From positions 7,170 through 71,169 of the forward strand of contig JAEOTW010000123.1 in the NCBI GenBank assembly GCA_016839655.1: a stretch of DNA of 64,000 nucleotides, given 5' to 3'. The first letter of the stretch is position 1. The number at the start of each line of letters is the position of its first letter. Below are positions 16,519 to 26,174 of the stretch, one piece after another. A program made the position numbers and the translations under genes. The stretch is from Promethearchaeota archaeon (GTDB lineage Archaea; Asgardarchaeota; Lokiarchaeia; Sigynarchaeales; SOKP01). The notes beneath the pieces were generated by a model that was not told the DNA's origin, did no database searches, and was given only the letters and a program-made list of their open reading frames with translations.

Positions 16519-17616
16519 ATGAACACTGAAACAACACATAATAAAAAAACTCCTCTTTACCAGACACATTTAAACCATGGGGCTCGTATGGTTAGTTTTG
16601 CTGGTTGGATGATGCCAGTTCAATATGAAAGTATTATAAAAGAACATGAAGCTGTTCGTTCTAACGCTGGTGTTTTCGATATATCACATATGGGAGAATT
16701 TCTTCTTGAAGGGAAAAATGTAATTGAATTTCTTCAGTATATAATGATAAATGATCTTAATTTATTAGAACCCTCAAAAGGGCAATATTCCTGCATGTGT
16801 TATGAAAATGGGACTGTTGTTGATGATCTCGTATATTATGAGGAAAATCCTGAGCGTTTTAGAATGATTGTCAATGCGAGTAATATTGAAAAAGACTTAA
16901 AGTGGTTAAAAGATCATGTTGGAAATAAAGATGTAAAGATCACAAACTTATCAGAGAAAAGAACTCGGGTGGCTTTTCAAGGTCCTAATGCAGATGATTT
17001 GTTACAACCATTAGTAAATATAGATTTATCAAAGCTCAACCGATTCTATTTTGCTCATTGTTCTATTAAAGAAAATCCTGTTTTTATAGCTAGAACGGGT
17101 TACACTGGAGAGAAAGGATTTGAGATATCTTTTGAAAATGAACATGCACAAAAAATATGGAATACTTTAATTAACACTGGAGCTAAACCAGCAGGACTAG
17201 GAGCAAGAGATTCTTTAAGACTAGAAGCATGTTATTCACTTTATGGTCATGAGATAAGTGATACTATTTCTCCTATTGAAGCGGGTCTTTTTTGGTTAGT
17301 GAAACCTAAAGAAGGAATTGATTATATAGGAAAAGAAATCTTATTGAAACAGAAATCTGAGGGGACAGATAGAGTATTAGTAGGCCTTAATTTAATAGAT
17401 AAGGGTATTATTAGAGAAAAATTTAAAATCTTTAAGGATAGTGATGAAATTGGATATGTTACTTCCGGTGGATATTCTCCAACTCTTAAAAAGACAATCG
17501 GTTTAGGTCTTGTGAAAAAACAGTATAAAGAAGTAGGTACTGAAATCGAAATTGAAATTCGCAAGAAACACTTAAGAGGAAAAATAACAACTACACCCTT
17601 TTACCGTAATGTGTAA
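16519..17616 (+). CDS. gcvT: Glycine cleavage T protein (aminomethyltransferase)
   Basis: A 365-residue protein, the usual length for GcvT. Visible family segments include FAGWMMPVQY, GVFDISHMGEF, YSCMCYENGTVVDDL, ARTGYTGEKGFEI, the folate-binding GLGARDSLRLEA region and YTLGGYSP-like VTSGGYSPTLKK. The enzyme moves the methylene group from aminomethyl-lipoyl GcvH to a tetrahydropterin and releases ammonia. It is the first gene of gcvT-gcvH-gcvPA-gcvPB. In this organism the acceptor may be tetrahydrofolate or tetrahydromethanopterin; an mch gene 10 kb away shows that a methanopterin-type carrier is present. Confidence 0.95.
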   Translation: MNTETTHNKKTPLYQTHLNHGARMVSFAGWMMPVQYESIIKEHEAVRSNAGVFDISHMGEFLLEGKNVIEFLQYIMINDLNLLEPSKGQYSCMCYENGTVVDDLVYYEENPERFRMIVNASNIEKDLKWLKDHVGNKDVKITNLSEKRTRVAFQGPNADDLLQPLVNIDLSKLNRFYFAHCSIKENPVFIARTGYTGEKGFEISFENEHAQKIWNTLINTGAKPAGLGARDSLRLEACYSLYGHEISDTISPIEAGLFWLVKPKEGIDYIGKEILLKQKSEGTDRVLVGLNLIDKGIIREKFKIFKDSDEIGYVTSGGYSPTLKKTIGLGLVKKQYKEVGTEIEIEIRKKHLRGKITTTPFYRNV

Positions 17617-17652
17617 AAACAATAATATTTAGCAACGAAAAGGTGAAAAAGT

Positions 17653-18048
17653 ATGGATTATGAATTACCTAATAATGTAAAATATGCTTCAACTCATGAA
17701 TGGATTAAAATTGAAGATTCAATAGCAATAGTTGGAATATCTGATTTTGCCCAACATCAATTGGGAGATATTGTATTTGTAGAGCTTCCTGAAATTGGTA
17801 TGGTGTTCGAAAAAGGGAGCAACGCAGCGGAAATTGAATCAGTAAAAGCTGTTGGAGATTTAATCATGCCTTTATCTGGAGAAATTATTACTATAAACGA
17901 TAATCTTGCTAATAATCCAGAACTAGTCAATTCATCTCCCTATGAAAAAGGATGGATGATTAAAATTAAGTTCTCTCATCCGATTGAGATAGATGAGCTT
18001 TTGTCTACTGAAGAATATAAAGAAATAATCCAAAATGAAAAAGATTAA
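17653..18048 (+). CDS. gcvH: Glycine cleavage H protein (lipoyl carrier)
   Basis: A 131-residue lipoyl carrier. STHEWIKIEDSIAIVGISDFAQ is the typical N-terminus, and the lipoylated lysine is K65 in IESVKAVGDL. H protein shuttles the aminomethyl group between GcvP, GcvT and the dihydrolipoamide dehydrogenase. It starts at ATG 17653, seven bases after an AAAAGGTG Shine-Dalgarno (17638-17645), a useful reference for ribosome-binding spacing in this genome. It is 36 bases after gcvT and followed by a hairpin overlapping its stop codon. Confidence 0.96.
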   Translation: MDYELPNNVKYASTHEWIKIEDSIAIVGISDFAQHQLGDIVFVELPEIGMVFEKGSNAAEIESVKAVGDLIMPLSGEIITINDNLANNPELVNSSPYEKGWMIKIKFSHPIEIDELLSTEEYKEIIQNEKD

Positions 18049-18058
18049 AATCTTTTTC
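18037..18058 (+). terminator. Hairpin at gcvH/gcvPA junction
   Basis: GAAAAAGATT (18037-18046) and AATCTTTTTC (18049-18058) form a perfect inverted repeat with two bases at the centre, followed by further T-rich sequence. It overlaps the gcvH stop. It could be a partial terminator or attenuator that lowers gcvP expression relative to gcvTH, or a processing signal. AT-rich stems are weak, so this is tentative. Confidence 0.35.
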
Positions 18059-18095
18059 TTTATAGTTTTATTTAATTTTTGAATAATTAATTGAG

Positions 18096-19442
18096 TTGTT
18101 TAAATTGGATTTTGTACCTCATGATAACCAAACAATTGAAGAAATGTTAAATGTAATTGGTGTAAAATCTTTACAAGAACTATTTCAAGATGTCCCTAGT
18201 GACTTAATTATCAAGAAGCTTAATTTATCCTCTGGATTATCTGAACCAGATATATTACGTCAATTAGAGAAAATCTCATATAAGAATAAAGTATTTCCAA
18301 GTTCTTTTTTGGGAGCAGGGTGTTATTTTCATTATATCCCCTCCTTAGTTGATTTTGTAACGTCTCGATCGGAATTTTATACAGCTTATACACCATATCA
18401 AGCTGAAGCTAGTCAAGGCTATTTACAAGCAATTTTTGAATATCAAACAATAATTTCTAGACTTACTCAAATGGATGTTGCAAATGCCAGTATGTATGAT
18501 GGATCAACTGCTCTTGCTGAAGCCGCTATTATGTCAACAATTATTACACGTAGAAATTCTATTATATTATTTGAAGGAATTCATCCAGAATATGCTGATG
18601 TTATTAGAACCTATTGTTGGGGTCAAAATATTAACATTATCTTAGCAAACAAACAAAATCTAATCGAACAACTATCGAATAACATAGCTTCAGTAATATT
18701 TCAAAGTCCTAATTTTTTTGGTGATATTGAAGATACTTCCAATATAATAAATATTGTAAGAAACAATTGCCCTAATTGTTTGATTATTCAAGTAATGACA
18801 GATCCTACATGTTTAGGAATATTAAAACCACCAGGAGCAACAGACATCGATATTTTTGTCGCTGAAGGGCAATCATTTGGCATTACACCGACTTTTGGGG
18901 GACCTGGACTAGGAATCTTTACTGCTAAACAAAAATATCTAAGAAAGATGCCAGGAAGATTGATTGGAAAAACAAAAGAAATAAATGGAGAAGGAGAAGG
19001 CTTTATTTTAACTTTACAAGCACGTGAACAACATATTCGAAGAGAAAAAGCAAGTTCTAATATTTGTACAAACCAAGCATTGTGTTCCTTAGCAGCACTA
19101 ACTTATCTCTTAGCTTTAGGAAGAACTGGCTTAAAAGAGGTTGCATATCAAAATTTTCAAAAAACTCATTATGTAAAACAAAAACTCAGTAATATCCATG
19201 GATATAAAATATTGAATAAAAAACCAACATATAATGAGTTTTTAGTAAAGTGTCCTAACATTGATTCTTTAATTGCCCATTGTCGACAATTAGAACTTTT
19301 AGCGCCTTTAAAAATTTCAAATTATTATCCTGAAATGAAAAATATTGCCCTAGTGTGTGTCACTGAAATGAATTCAAAATTATCAATCAAAAAATTCCTT
19401 GAAGCTGCTGATTTAGCTTCTAAGGAAGAAATGGAGGCTTGA
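18096..19442 (+). CDS. gcvPA: Glycine dehydrogenase (decarboxylating) subunit 1
   Basis: A 448-residue N-terminal half of P protein, as in archaea and many bacteria with split GcvP. SFLGAGCYFHYIPS, FYTAYTPYQAEASQG, the YDGSTALAEAA segment, FVAEGQSFG and the late REQHIRREKASSNICTNQAL segment are characteristic. It forms a heterotetramer with the gcvPB product and decarboxylates glycine with PLP bound on the other subunit. The only sensible start is TTG 18096, directly before FKLDFVPH. It overlaps gcvPB by four bases, so the two halves are translationally coupled. Confidence 0.94.
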   Translation: MFKLDFVPHDNQTIEEMLNVIGVKSLQELFQDVPSDLIIKKLNLSSGLSEPDILRQLEKISYKNKVFPSSFLGAGCYFHYIPSLVDFVTSRSEFYTAYTPYQAEASQGYLQAIFEYQTIISRLTQMDVANASMYDGSTALAEAAIMSTIITRRNSIILFEGIHPEYADVIRTYCWGQNINIILANKQNLIEQLSNNIASVIFQSPNFFGDIEDTSNIINIVRNNCPNCLIIQVMTDPTCLGILKPPGATDIDIFVAEGQSFGITPTFGGPGLGIFTAKQKYLRKMPGRLIGKTKEINGEGEGFILTLQAREQHIRREKASSNICTNQALCSLAALTYLLALGRTGLKEVAYQNFQKTHYVKQKLSNIHGYKILNKKPTYNEFLVKCPNIDSLIAHCRQLELLAPLKISNYYPEMKNIALVCVTEMNSKLSIKKFLEAADLASKEEMEA

Positions 19443-20884
19443 AAATCGTGGATTCTAATATTCAATTAATTTTTGAAAAAGCGACAGATAGTGAAATAAA
19501 TAATTTTGTTCCTGAAATGGATATTGATGTAACTGATATTAATGAAATTTTACCAAAACATCTGCAAAGGATAGATTTACCAATTCCTAATATTCCAGAA
19601 GTTGAAATAGTCCGTCATTTCATTAATTTAAGTAACCGAAATTATGGTGTGGATACTGGTATGTATCCATTAGGTTCTTGCACTATGAAATATAATCCCA
19701 AAATAAATGAAAATATAGTTAGAATGCCAGAATTCGCTCAAATTCATCCACTACAAGAAGAAAATAGTGGTTGTCTTGAATTAATCTACCATATCTCCGA
19801 ATTATTAGGAGAGATAACTGGTATGGATGGATTTACAATGCAACCAGCAGCAGGAGCTCATGGAGAATTAGTTGGCTTATTAATAATAAAAAAATATTTT
19901 GAAGGCAAAGGCGTTAACAAGCATAAAATTATAATCCCTGACTCTGCTCATGGAACTAATCCTGCATCAGCAAAAATGGCAGGATTTTCAATTATTGAAA
20001 TACAATCAAATAAAGATGGAGAAGTACCATTAGATGAATTAGAATATGCTATGAAAGAAGGTGATGTTGCTGGTATTATGCTTACCAATCCTAATACTCT
20101 TGGAGTATTTGATAGACAAATTAAAGAGATCACGAGTATTGTTCATGAAAATGGAGGGTTATGTTATTATGATGGAGCAAATTTGAATCCAATGTTAGGA
20201 ATTTGTCGTCCTAGAGATATGGGGTTTGATATTATCCATTTAAATCTCCATAAAACCTTTTCCACTCCACATGGTGGGGGTGGCCCAGGATCAGGCCCTA
20301 TTGGAGTTGTAGATGAACTCATCCCTTTTCTTCCAAAACCTTGCTTAATTTCAACCCAGAACGGGATTATATGTAAAGAAAATAATGGTGAATCAATAGG
20401 AAGAATACGAGCGTTTTGGGGTAACTTTGGTGTAATTATCAGAGCATATACTTATATATTAGCATTAGGAGCTGAAGGTTTAAAAAAAGTTGGCCAAATT
20501 GCTGTTTTGAACGCTAATTATTTAAGAGTACTTCTACAAAAGAATTATAATCTTCCTTTTAACCGAATCTGTCAACATGAATTTGTTCTTTCGGATCGAG
20601 ATATGCCTAACGAAGTCACAACTGAAGATATTGCGAAACGTATCCTCGATTATGGAGTTTATGCGCCCACTATATATTTTCCATTAATAATTTCAGGTGC
20701 TTTGATGATAGAACCTACTGAAACTGAATCCAAAAAATCTTTAGATAATTTTGTTACTGTCATGAATAAAATTTATGAAGAATCAAAAAGTAATCCCGAA
20801 ACCTTAAAAACAGCTCCTCATAATACATTTGTTAAACGATTAGATGCTGTCCTAGCCGCGAGAAATCCTATATTACATGATTAA
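19439..20884 (+). CDS. gcvPB: Glycine dehydrogenase (decarboxylating) subunit 2
   Basis: A 481-residue C-terminal half of P protein carrying PLP. Landmarks are YPLGSCTMKYNP, MQPAAGAHGE, the PDSAHGTNPASA segment, GGLCYYDGANLN and HLNLHKTFSTPHGGGG, with Schiff-base Lys272. It starts at TTG 19439, inside the TTGA overlap with the gcvPA stop codon. It catalyses PLP-dependent decarboxylation of glycine and transfer of the aminomethyl group to lipoyl-GcvH. The cluster lacks a dihydrolipoamide dehydrogenase gene, which must be encoded elsewhere. Confidence 0.95.
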   Translation: MKIVDSNIQLIFEKATDSEINNFVPEMDIDVTDINEILPKHLQRIDLPIPNIPEVEIVRHFINLSNRNYGVDTGMYPLGSCTMKYNPKINENIVRMPEFAQIHPLQEENSGCLELIYHISELLGEITGMDGFTMQPAAGAHGELVGLLIIKKYFEGKGVNKHKIIIPDSAHGTNPASAKMAGFSIIEIQSNKDGEVPLDELEYAMKEGDVAGIMLTNPNTLGVFDRQIKEITSIVHENGGLCYYDGANLNPMLGICRPRDMGFDIIHLNLHKTFSTPHGGGGPGSGPIGVVDELIPFLPKPCLISTQNGIICKENNGESIGRIRAFWGNFGVIIRAYTYILALGAEGLKKVGQIAVLNANYLRVLLQKNYNLPFNRICQHEFVLSDRDMPNEVTTEDIAKRILDYGVYAPTIYFPLIISGALMIEPTETESKKSLDNFVTVMNKIYEESKSNPETLKTAPHNTFVKRLDAVLAARNPILHD

Positions 20885-20972
20885 CATTATAAATTTTTAA
20901 ATTTATAAAGTCTATAGCAATATATATCCTTTTGTAGTATGAAAATTATAACTTAAAATATGGTGTGCTAAA

Positions 20973-22940
20973 ATTAACTATTTATCTTTTTTCCCTTACG
21001 AGAAATTCAGAGAAAATCAAGAAAAAATCACTAATCAAATTGAAGAAAGTTCAAGATTAAAAAAGATTACTCTATTATCAGCTCCTAATGGTACAGGAAA
21101 GACAATTATTGCATTATCGAGTTTACTTCCTTTAGCTTTTGAGAAAAATCTAAAAATAATTTATATGTGTAGAACACATTCTCAAAATCGTAGAATAATT
21201 AAAGAGTTGATTAAAATCTCACAAAAAACTATTAACGACAATCTTAAAGTTAAACTAAATGGACTTTCAATAAGAGGTAGAAATGAAATGTGTTTAAATA
21301 AAACATTACTCTCTCTCAAATTGAATCCAAGGGAAGCCATGTCTGTTTGCACGGATCTAAGAAAAAATCGTAATTGTATTTATTTTTTAAATTTATTAAA
21401 AAAAAAAGGTCAAAGTGAAAATCCTTTATCAATCGCACCAGAACTATTTAATAAACCAATCGATGCAGAAGAATTAATTACTTTTTGTAAAGAACATAAA
21501 TACTGTCCATATTTCTTAAGTAAATTCTTACTTGAAGCAATGAAAGTAATAATTTGCAATTATCAATGGATTTTTAATCCTTATATTCGGGAGTCTTTTT
21601 TAGAATTTATTGGTCAAGAACTCCAAAATTGTATCTTAGTATTAGATGAATGTCATAATATAGTTGATGTTGCAACTGAAATTAATTCGAAGAAAATTAC
21701 ACCATATTCATTAAGAATTTGCTTGAAGGATCTTGAAATGTACAGATCCCCGATCTTAATGCAAAGTTTCGTACAATTATTATTAGATCAATTACAAATA
21801 ATAAAAAGGAATATAAGAAGTGACGAAAAAGCACTACAACCAGATAAGCTCCTAACATCAATTTATAGAAAATTAGGATTTTCTGATCTTAATGGATTTA
21901 AAAATTTTATTGAAGAACTTTATGATTTTAGTTTATCAATTCATGAAGAAAAGGTGGCAAATGGAGAAATCTCGAGAGATTTTCTTGGCTCATTAGCAGA
22001 ATTTTGGTTGAAGTGGATAGAAACATACTCCTTAGAAAACTATTTTTTTTGTTATACTTCCAAGGAGAATAAAGGAAAACGATTAATATCCCTTGAAATT
22101 GTTGCCTTAGATCCAAGAGAAATTGCAATTCCTATTTTTAAAAAGGGATATACATGTCTAAACCTCTCTGGGACAGTAAATCCATATGTGTATAACAATT
22201 TAATGGGATTGAATGAATGCGGCAAGAGTTATAAAGGAATTATTGCAGATTCACCTTTTAATAATAAAAATATCAAAGCTATTATAACTGAGGGAGTAGA
22301 TACTAAAAGAGACAGTAGAAATCCAAATATGTTTAAAAAAATAATTAGAAAAGTTGATGAAGTCTTGCAAAGCACTCCCGCAAATATCGGAATTTTTTGT
22401 GCCTCTTATAAAATCCTTAAAGGCTTGTTAATAAATGGACTTAAGAGTGTTGTTGAGAAAAATAAGAAAAAACTATTTGTTGAAGAACCTGGATTATCTG
22501 CGTCTGAAAATGCCTTATTGGTGGATGATTTCAAAACTATGGCTTCAAATGGAGGCGCTGTTTTATTGGGTGTATGTGGAGGAAGAAATTCAGAAGGAGA
22601 AGATTATCCTGGAGATTTTATGAACTCTGTAATAATTGCTGGTTTTCCTTATCATTTACCCACCCCTAGAGTAGAGGCGAAAATAAAATATTATGATAAA
22701 GTATTTAACAGGCAAGGATGGAATTTCGCTTATTTATACCCCGCAGTGCAACGCGCTAATCAAGCTTCTGGAAGGCCTATAAGAAAAATAAATGACAAAG
22801 GGGCGATAATTTTCATGGATAGTAGATTTAAGACAAAATATAAATGGATTTCAGATTGGATAAGAAAGGAATTGGAAATAATACCAGATAAACCACATGC
22901 AATTCTTAACAATTTATTCACTTTTTGGAATACTAAGTAA
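20973..22940 (+). CDS. XPD/Rad3-family iron-sulfur DNA helicase
   Basis: A superfamily 2 helicase of about 655 residues. Walker A is SAPNGTGKT; motif Ia YMCRTHSQNRRI; four cysteines between them and motif II (MCLNK, VCTDL, NCIYF, FCKEHKYCPY) supply the [4Fe-4S] ligands; motif II reads LDECHN where XPD normally has DEAH; motif VI is QASGRPIR. The 5'-3' helicase opens DNA in excision repair or recombination. The canonical ATG at 21165 lies after Walker A and would delete it, so translation must begin upstream. The frame opens at 20952 with no ATG, GTG or TTG; ATT 20973, seven bases after GGTG 20962-20965, is the best candidate and gives a family-like PYEKFRENQ N-terminus. Confidence 0.9.
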   Translation: MNYLSFFPYEKFRENQEKITNQIEESSRLKKITLLSAPNGTGKTIIALSSLLPLAFEKNLKIIYMCRTHSQNRRIIKELIKISQKTINDNLKVKLNGLSIRGRNEMCLNKTLLSLKLNPREAMSVCTDLRKNRNCIYFLNLLKKKGQSENPLSIAPELFNKPIDAEELITFCKEHKYCPYFLSKFLLEAMKVIICNYQWIFNPYIRESFLEFIGQELQNCILVLDECHNIVDVATEINSKKITPYSLRICLKDLEMYRSPILMQSFVQLLLDQLQIIKRNIRSDEKALQPDKLLTSIYRKLGFSDLNGFKNFIEELYDFSLSIHEEKVANGEISRDFLGSLAEFWLKWIETYSLENYFFCYTSKENKGKRLISLEIVALDPREIAIPIFKKGYTCLNLSGTVNPYVYNNLMGLNECGKSYKGIIADSPFNNKNIKAIITEGVDTKRDSRNPNMFKKIIRKVDEVLQSTPANIGIFCASYKILKGLLINGLKSVVEKNKKKLFVEEPGLSASENALLVDDFKTMASNGGAVLLGVCGGRNSEGEDYPGDFMNSVIIAGFPYHLPTPRVEAKIKYYDKVFNRQGWNFAYLYPAVQRANQASGRPIRKINDKGAIIFMDSRFKTKYKWISDWIRKELEIIPDKPHAILNNLFTFWNTK

Positions 22941-24119
22941 TTTATTATCCGGTAATTTAAACAAAATAATGATTATTATTGTAGAAATTACAGGAAATAT
23001 TATCATAAAAGACATTGATAAATCATAATTATCCTGAAAAACAGCTAATAATAAACCAAATAAGAGGCCTCCTGAAGTTGTACCAGCAAAGGTGCTAGTC
23101 GTAGCATATCCCATAAAGCGACCTTTATTAATAGGATTTGAATTTTGAGCTATATAAACAATTGTTGCAATCCAAAACATCGAATAACCTATCGCGAGCA
23201 TTACTTGAACAAAAAAAAAACTCCAAAAGTCAATAGAGATAATATACCCAATAATAACAATCGTAGATATTATGTAACCTAAAATCAGGAATAATTTTAT
23301 GTTCTTTTCCTTTAATAATATTCCGATAATAATGATAAAGAAAAATTGTAGTAAAGGGTTTAAACCAACTAAGAAACCAATGCCCGTGTTTGTAGGTATA
23401 TGAGGACTTAAGATATTAACAAGAACATTCAAGATGGGAATAATAGCAAAATTCCTAAAAAAAAGACTATAATATATTGAATATGAAATTTTATTTCCTT
23501 TATTGATGGAATTCTTTAATTTATCTTTTTTAAAATTCAGAGTCTCTTTTTTATTATATTCTAATATTATTTTTCTATTTTCTCTAATGAATGGAATAAA
23601 AACTATACTTATTAAGAATGTGATTAAAGTAAAGATGAATATATTGCCAATCATAAAGAAATCAATTAAAATACCACCGATTAGAACACCCATAAAATTT
23701 CCAATTGAGCAGATGGCATTATAGAAAGAAACCCAATTTTTATCATTTTGAACTAATTCACTAAAAAGAGTAAGATAAACAGTCAAAAATGAAGTAAAGA
23801 AGCCAAAAACAAATAACAGGATATTTAATATTATAATATCCCTGGTAAAAAGAAGAAAGGCTAAAGTAATAAGTATACCAATAGGCAAAGCAAAAATAAA
23901 ATAAATTCGATTCTGAAGTTTATCCGAATATTTTCCCAAGAATGATGGAAAAATGAAAAATGTAGACATAATAATGGTCATTGTTAAAGTTATTGCTGCG
24001 GGTTCCATCCCTAAAAATACTAAATATTGGGGTAGAAATGTTAGTAAAAGCATAATAGAAATATAAATAAAGAAAACTGATATTAAAATAAAAACTACAG
24101 ATTTTTTGGAAATAATCAA
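22914..24119 (-). CDS. Major facilitator superfamily transporter
   Basis: A 401-residue membrane protein with 12 predicted hydrophobic segments. The loop after segment two has FLGKYSDKLQNR, the MFS G-x-x-x-D-R/K-like signature. Start is TTG 24119, supported by AAGGAG eight bases upstream and overlapping the stop of the upstream synthase gene, so the two form an operon. Its 3' end overlaps the XPD gene by 27 bases on the opposite strand. Substrate is unknown; linkage to a glycogen-synthase-like gene makes a sugar or drug-type efflux substrate possible, but this is inference. Confidence 0.85.
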   Translation of the reverse strand: MIISKKSVVFILISVFFIYISIMLLLTFLPQYLVFLGMEPAAITLTMTIIMSTFFIFPSFLGKYSDKLQNRIYFIFALPIGILITLAFLLFTRDIIILNILLFVFGFFTSFLTVYLTLFSELVQNDKNWVSFYNAICSIGNFMGVLIGGILIDFFMIGNIFIFTLITFLISIVFIPFIRENRKIILEYNKKETLNFKKDKLKNSINKGNKISYSIYYSLFFRNFAIIPILNVLVNILSPHIPTNTGIGFLVGLNPLLQFFFIIIIGILLKEKNIKLFLILGYIISTIVIIGYIISIDFWSFFFVQVMLAIGYSMFWIATIVYIAQNSNPINKGRFMGYATTSTFAGTTSGGLLFGLLLAVFQDNYDLSMSFMIIFPVISTIIIIILFKLPDNKLLSIPKSE

Positions 24120-24131
24120 CGTATTGGCTCC

Positions 24132-25931
24132 TTAGATTTTTAATAATCGAAGATTCTTTATGATTGTATATAAATCGATTAGCTTCTTGGAGACAATACT
24201 CCATCTAAAATTATTTTCAACTCTTTTATGGCAATTTTCTTTAATTTTATTGAAATAATTTGGATCTAATAAAACTAAAGATTCAAGAATTTTGTCGGGA
24301 ATTTGATTAACTAATTGAAAGCTTTCAGTTTCATATATAGCTTCCTTACTTTTAACCTTCTCGGAAATTTCCTTTAGTTTAAAAAGAGAAATTAAAGCAT
24401 CAGCAAACTGTACAGGATTATCTTTATCAATTAAAATCCCTGTACCTATTTCTGGAAAATTTCTAATATCTATAATAGATTCTTGAAAGCCTCCTACTTT
24501 TGTTGCAATTACAGGTAATTTTGTTGACATAGCCTCTAAAGCGATAATGCCAAAAGGCTCCCATCTAGATAATGCGCAATAAAGATCAGAAGCAATGTGA
24601 GCTAGATGAAATAAATCTATAGCTACGCCAAATATAATTCTTAGGTTTTTAGGATACTTTTTAACATATTGAGAATAAATTCGAATTTCATTAAGACTAT
24701 ATTCAGTAGGTAATATTAGAAATAAGAATTTAGCATTTGGGATTACTTTAATAACTAAAGGAATGGCTTCAAATATCGTTTCAAATCCTTTTTGTGGGGA
24801 TATTCTGCCAGTTGTAATTACTAAGGGACCTGATTGGTCAAAAGTTTTTATATATCCATTTTTAATGAATTGAGTGCCATTTGAAATTTCATTAATAACT
24901 TTCATAACTTTATCTGATTGAATCAATGGACTTCTGTCTAAATGGGACAATTTATGAGTTAACAAATATTTCTTCATATCTATTACAGTTAAAATATCTT
25001 CATCTGGTATAGACAAGACATCTCTAATTTCATATTCATGATTTTTTAAAATTTGCTGAAATATTTCATTATAATCCCAATCACAACCATCCCAGACGAA
25101 ATTTGATTTAAATTCAATTAATTCCTTACCACAATTTGGAATTATATCAGATTTTAAATATGATTGACTTACAGTTGTTACTAAGTCACTGACAAACGCT
25201 CCCACTTGTTCTATAGTAGGTGGTTGGTAATCCCCACTAATTCTCTCACATATTGAAAAAATTTCATTTAAGTTCAGTAATTTAATACCTTCCTTTAAAT
25301 TAACGGAAATTGGAGTTTGGTCAATTCCGGATACTCTATAAAAATCTATCCCATATCTTGGCCAAGTTAATAAATGAATTGTTATTATTGAAGCTACATC
25401 TAATCCATTTTTAGCCAATTTTTGTTTCATACCAATAAATGAGATAACCGCATGATAATCATGAATATGGATTATATCTGGAAGGGAATCTTTTTGATTA
25501 TCTATTAAATAATCAATATAACAACACATTCCTATGCTAAAAAGGCAAATCTTTCCACTAAGCGTGTCTGGATTATATACAATTTTATCATCTAAAAACC
25601 TATTTGTAAATGGATTTTCACCATGTAATAAAACAATATTTACATTATTTATTTTTGATTTATAGAGTGCAATATTATAAGTTGTGTCTGGTTCATTTAT
25701 TCCGAACTCAGAAGGATTAATTTGTCCTACGCAGTTGAATGGTAATTTTTCCCATTCATAAGACTTATAAAGCTTATTTAATTGACCATGTGAGGGAATA
25801 AAGACAGTAATATTATAATCATTAGCTAAATGTTTAGCTTGATTTGCAGGGACCTCTCCGAGCCCACCCACTTTAGCAATCCCCGCGTACTCAAAAGTAA
25901 ATATCCAAACATTATCTTTTTTTTTATTCAA
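24132..25931 (-). CDS. glgA: Glycogen/starch synthase-like glycosyltransferase (GT5)
   Basis: A 599-residue GT-B enzyme. The N-terminal EYAGIAKVGGLGEVPA matches the KxGGLxDV nucleotide-sugar-binding motif of glycogen synthases. The C-terminal domain has TTGRISPQKGFETI and the SRWEPFGIIALEAMSTKLPVIATKVGG segment with the catalytic EX7E. It would extend alpha-1,4-glucan from ADP- or UDP-glucose. An insertion of roughly 90 residues around 270-360 makes it longer than bacterial GlgA (about 480). An MFS gene follows in the same operon and a GH57 enzyme is encoded 9 kb away, together suggesting storage glucan metabolism. Confidence 0.85.
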   Translation of the reverse strand: MNKKKDNVWIFTFEYAGIAKVGGLGEVPANQAKHLANDYNITVFIPSHGQLNKLYKSYEWEKLPFNCVGQINPSEFGINEPDTTYNIALYKSKINNVNIVLLHGENPFTNRFLDDKIVYNPDTLSGKICLFSIGMCCYIDYLIDNQKDSLPDIIHIHDYHAVISFIGMKQKLAKNGLDVASIITIHLLTWPRYGIDFYRVSGIDQTPISVNLKEGIKLLNLNEIFSICERISGDYQPPTIEQVGAFVSDLVTTVSQSYLKSDIIPNCGKELIEFKSNFVWDGCDWDYNEIFQQILKNHEYEIRDVLSIPDEDILTVIDMKKYLLTHKLSHLDRSPLIQSDKVMKVINEISNGTQFIKNGYIKTFDQSGPLVITTGRISPQKGFETIFEAIPLVIKVIPNAKFLFLILPTEYSLNEIRIYSQYVKKYPKNLRIIFGVAIDLFHLAHIASDLYCALSRWEPFGIIALEAMSTKLPVIATKVGGFQESIIDIRNFPEIGTGILIDKDNPVQFADALISLFKLKEISEKVKSKEAIYETESFQLVNQIPDKILESLVLLDPNYFNKIKENCHKRVENNFRWSIVSKKLIDLYTIIKNLRLLKI

Positions 25932-26174
25932 GATATTTCAATCTTTTTAAGACGCATTTAGTGGTTTAAAACCAAAAAATTATGTACTGTATTAATTATA
26001 ATTAAGTCTAATTCGTTAAAAAATGAATTTTATTAAAACTTAATTAAAATTGGATTTGTATGACTCAATTACGACAAAAAGTAAATTTAATAACTAAAGG
26101 TTAATCGTATTTATCAATATAAATATCAAACAACCAAAAAAAGTAAATTATAAAATTACTGAGTGAAAAATGAA

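Noticed and set aside
23920..24204. 94-residue minus-strand frame across the glgA/MFS junction
   Set aside because: Out of frame with both genes and without a family; the AAGGAG and TTG at 24119 explain the junction.
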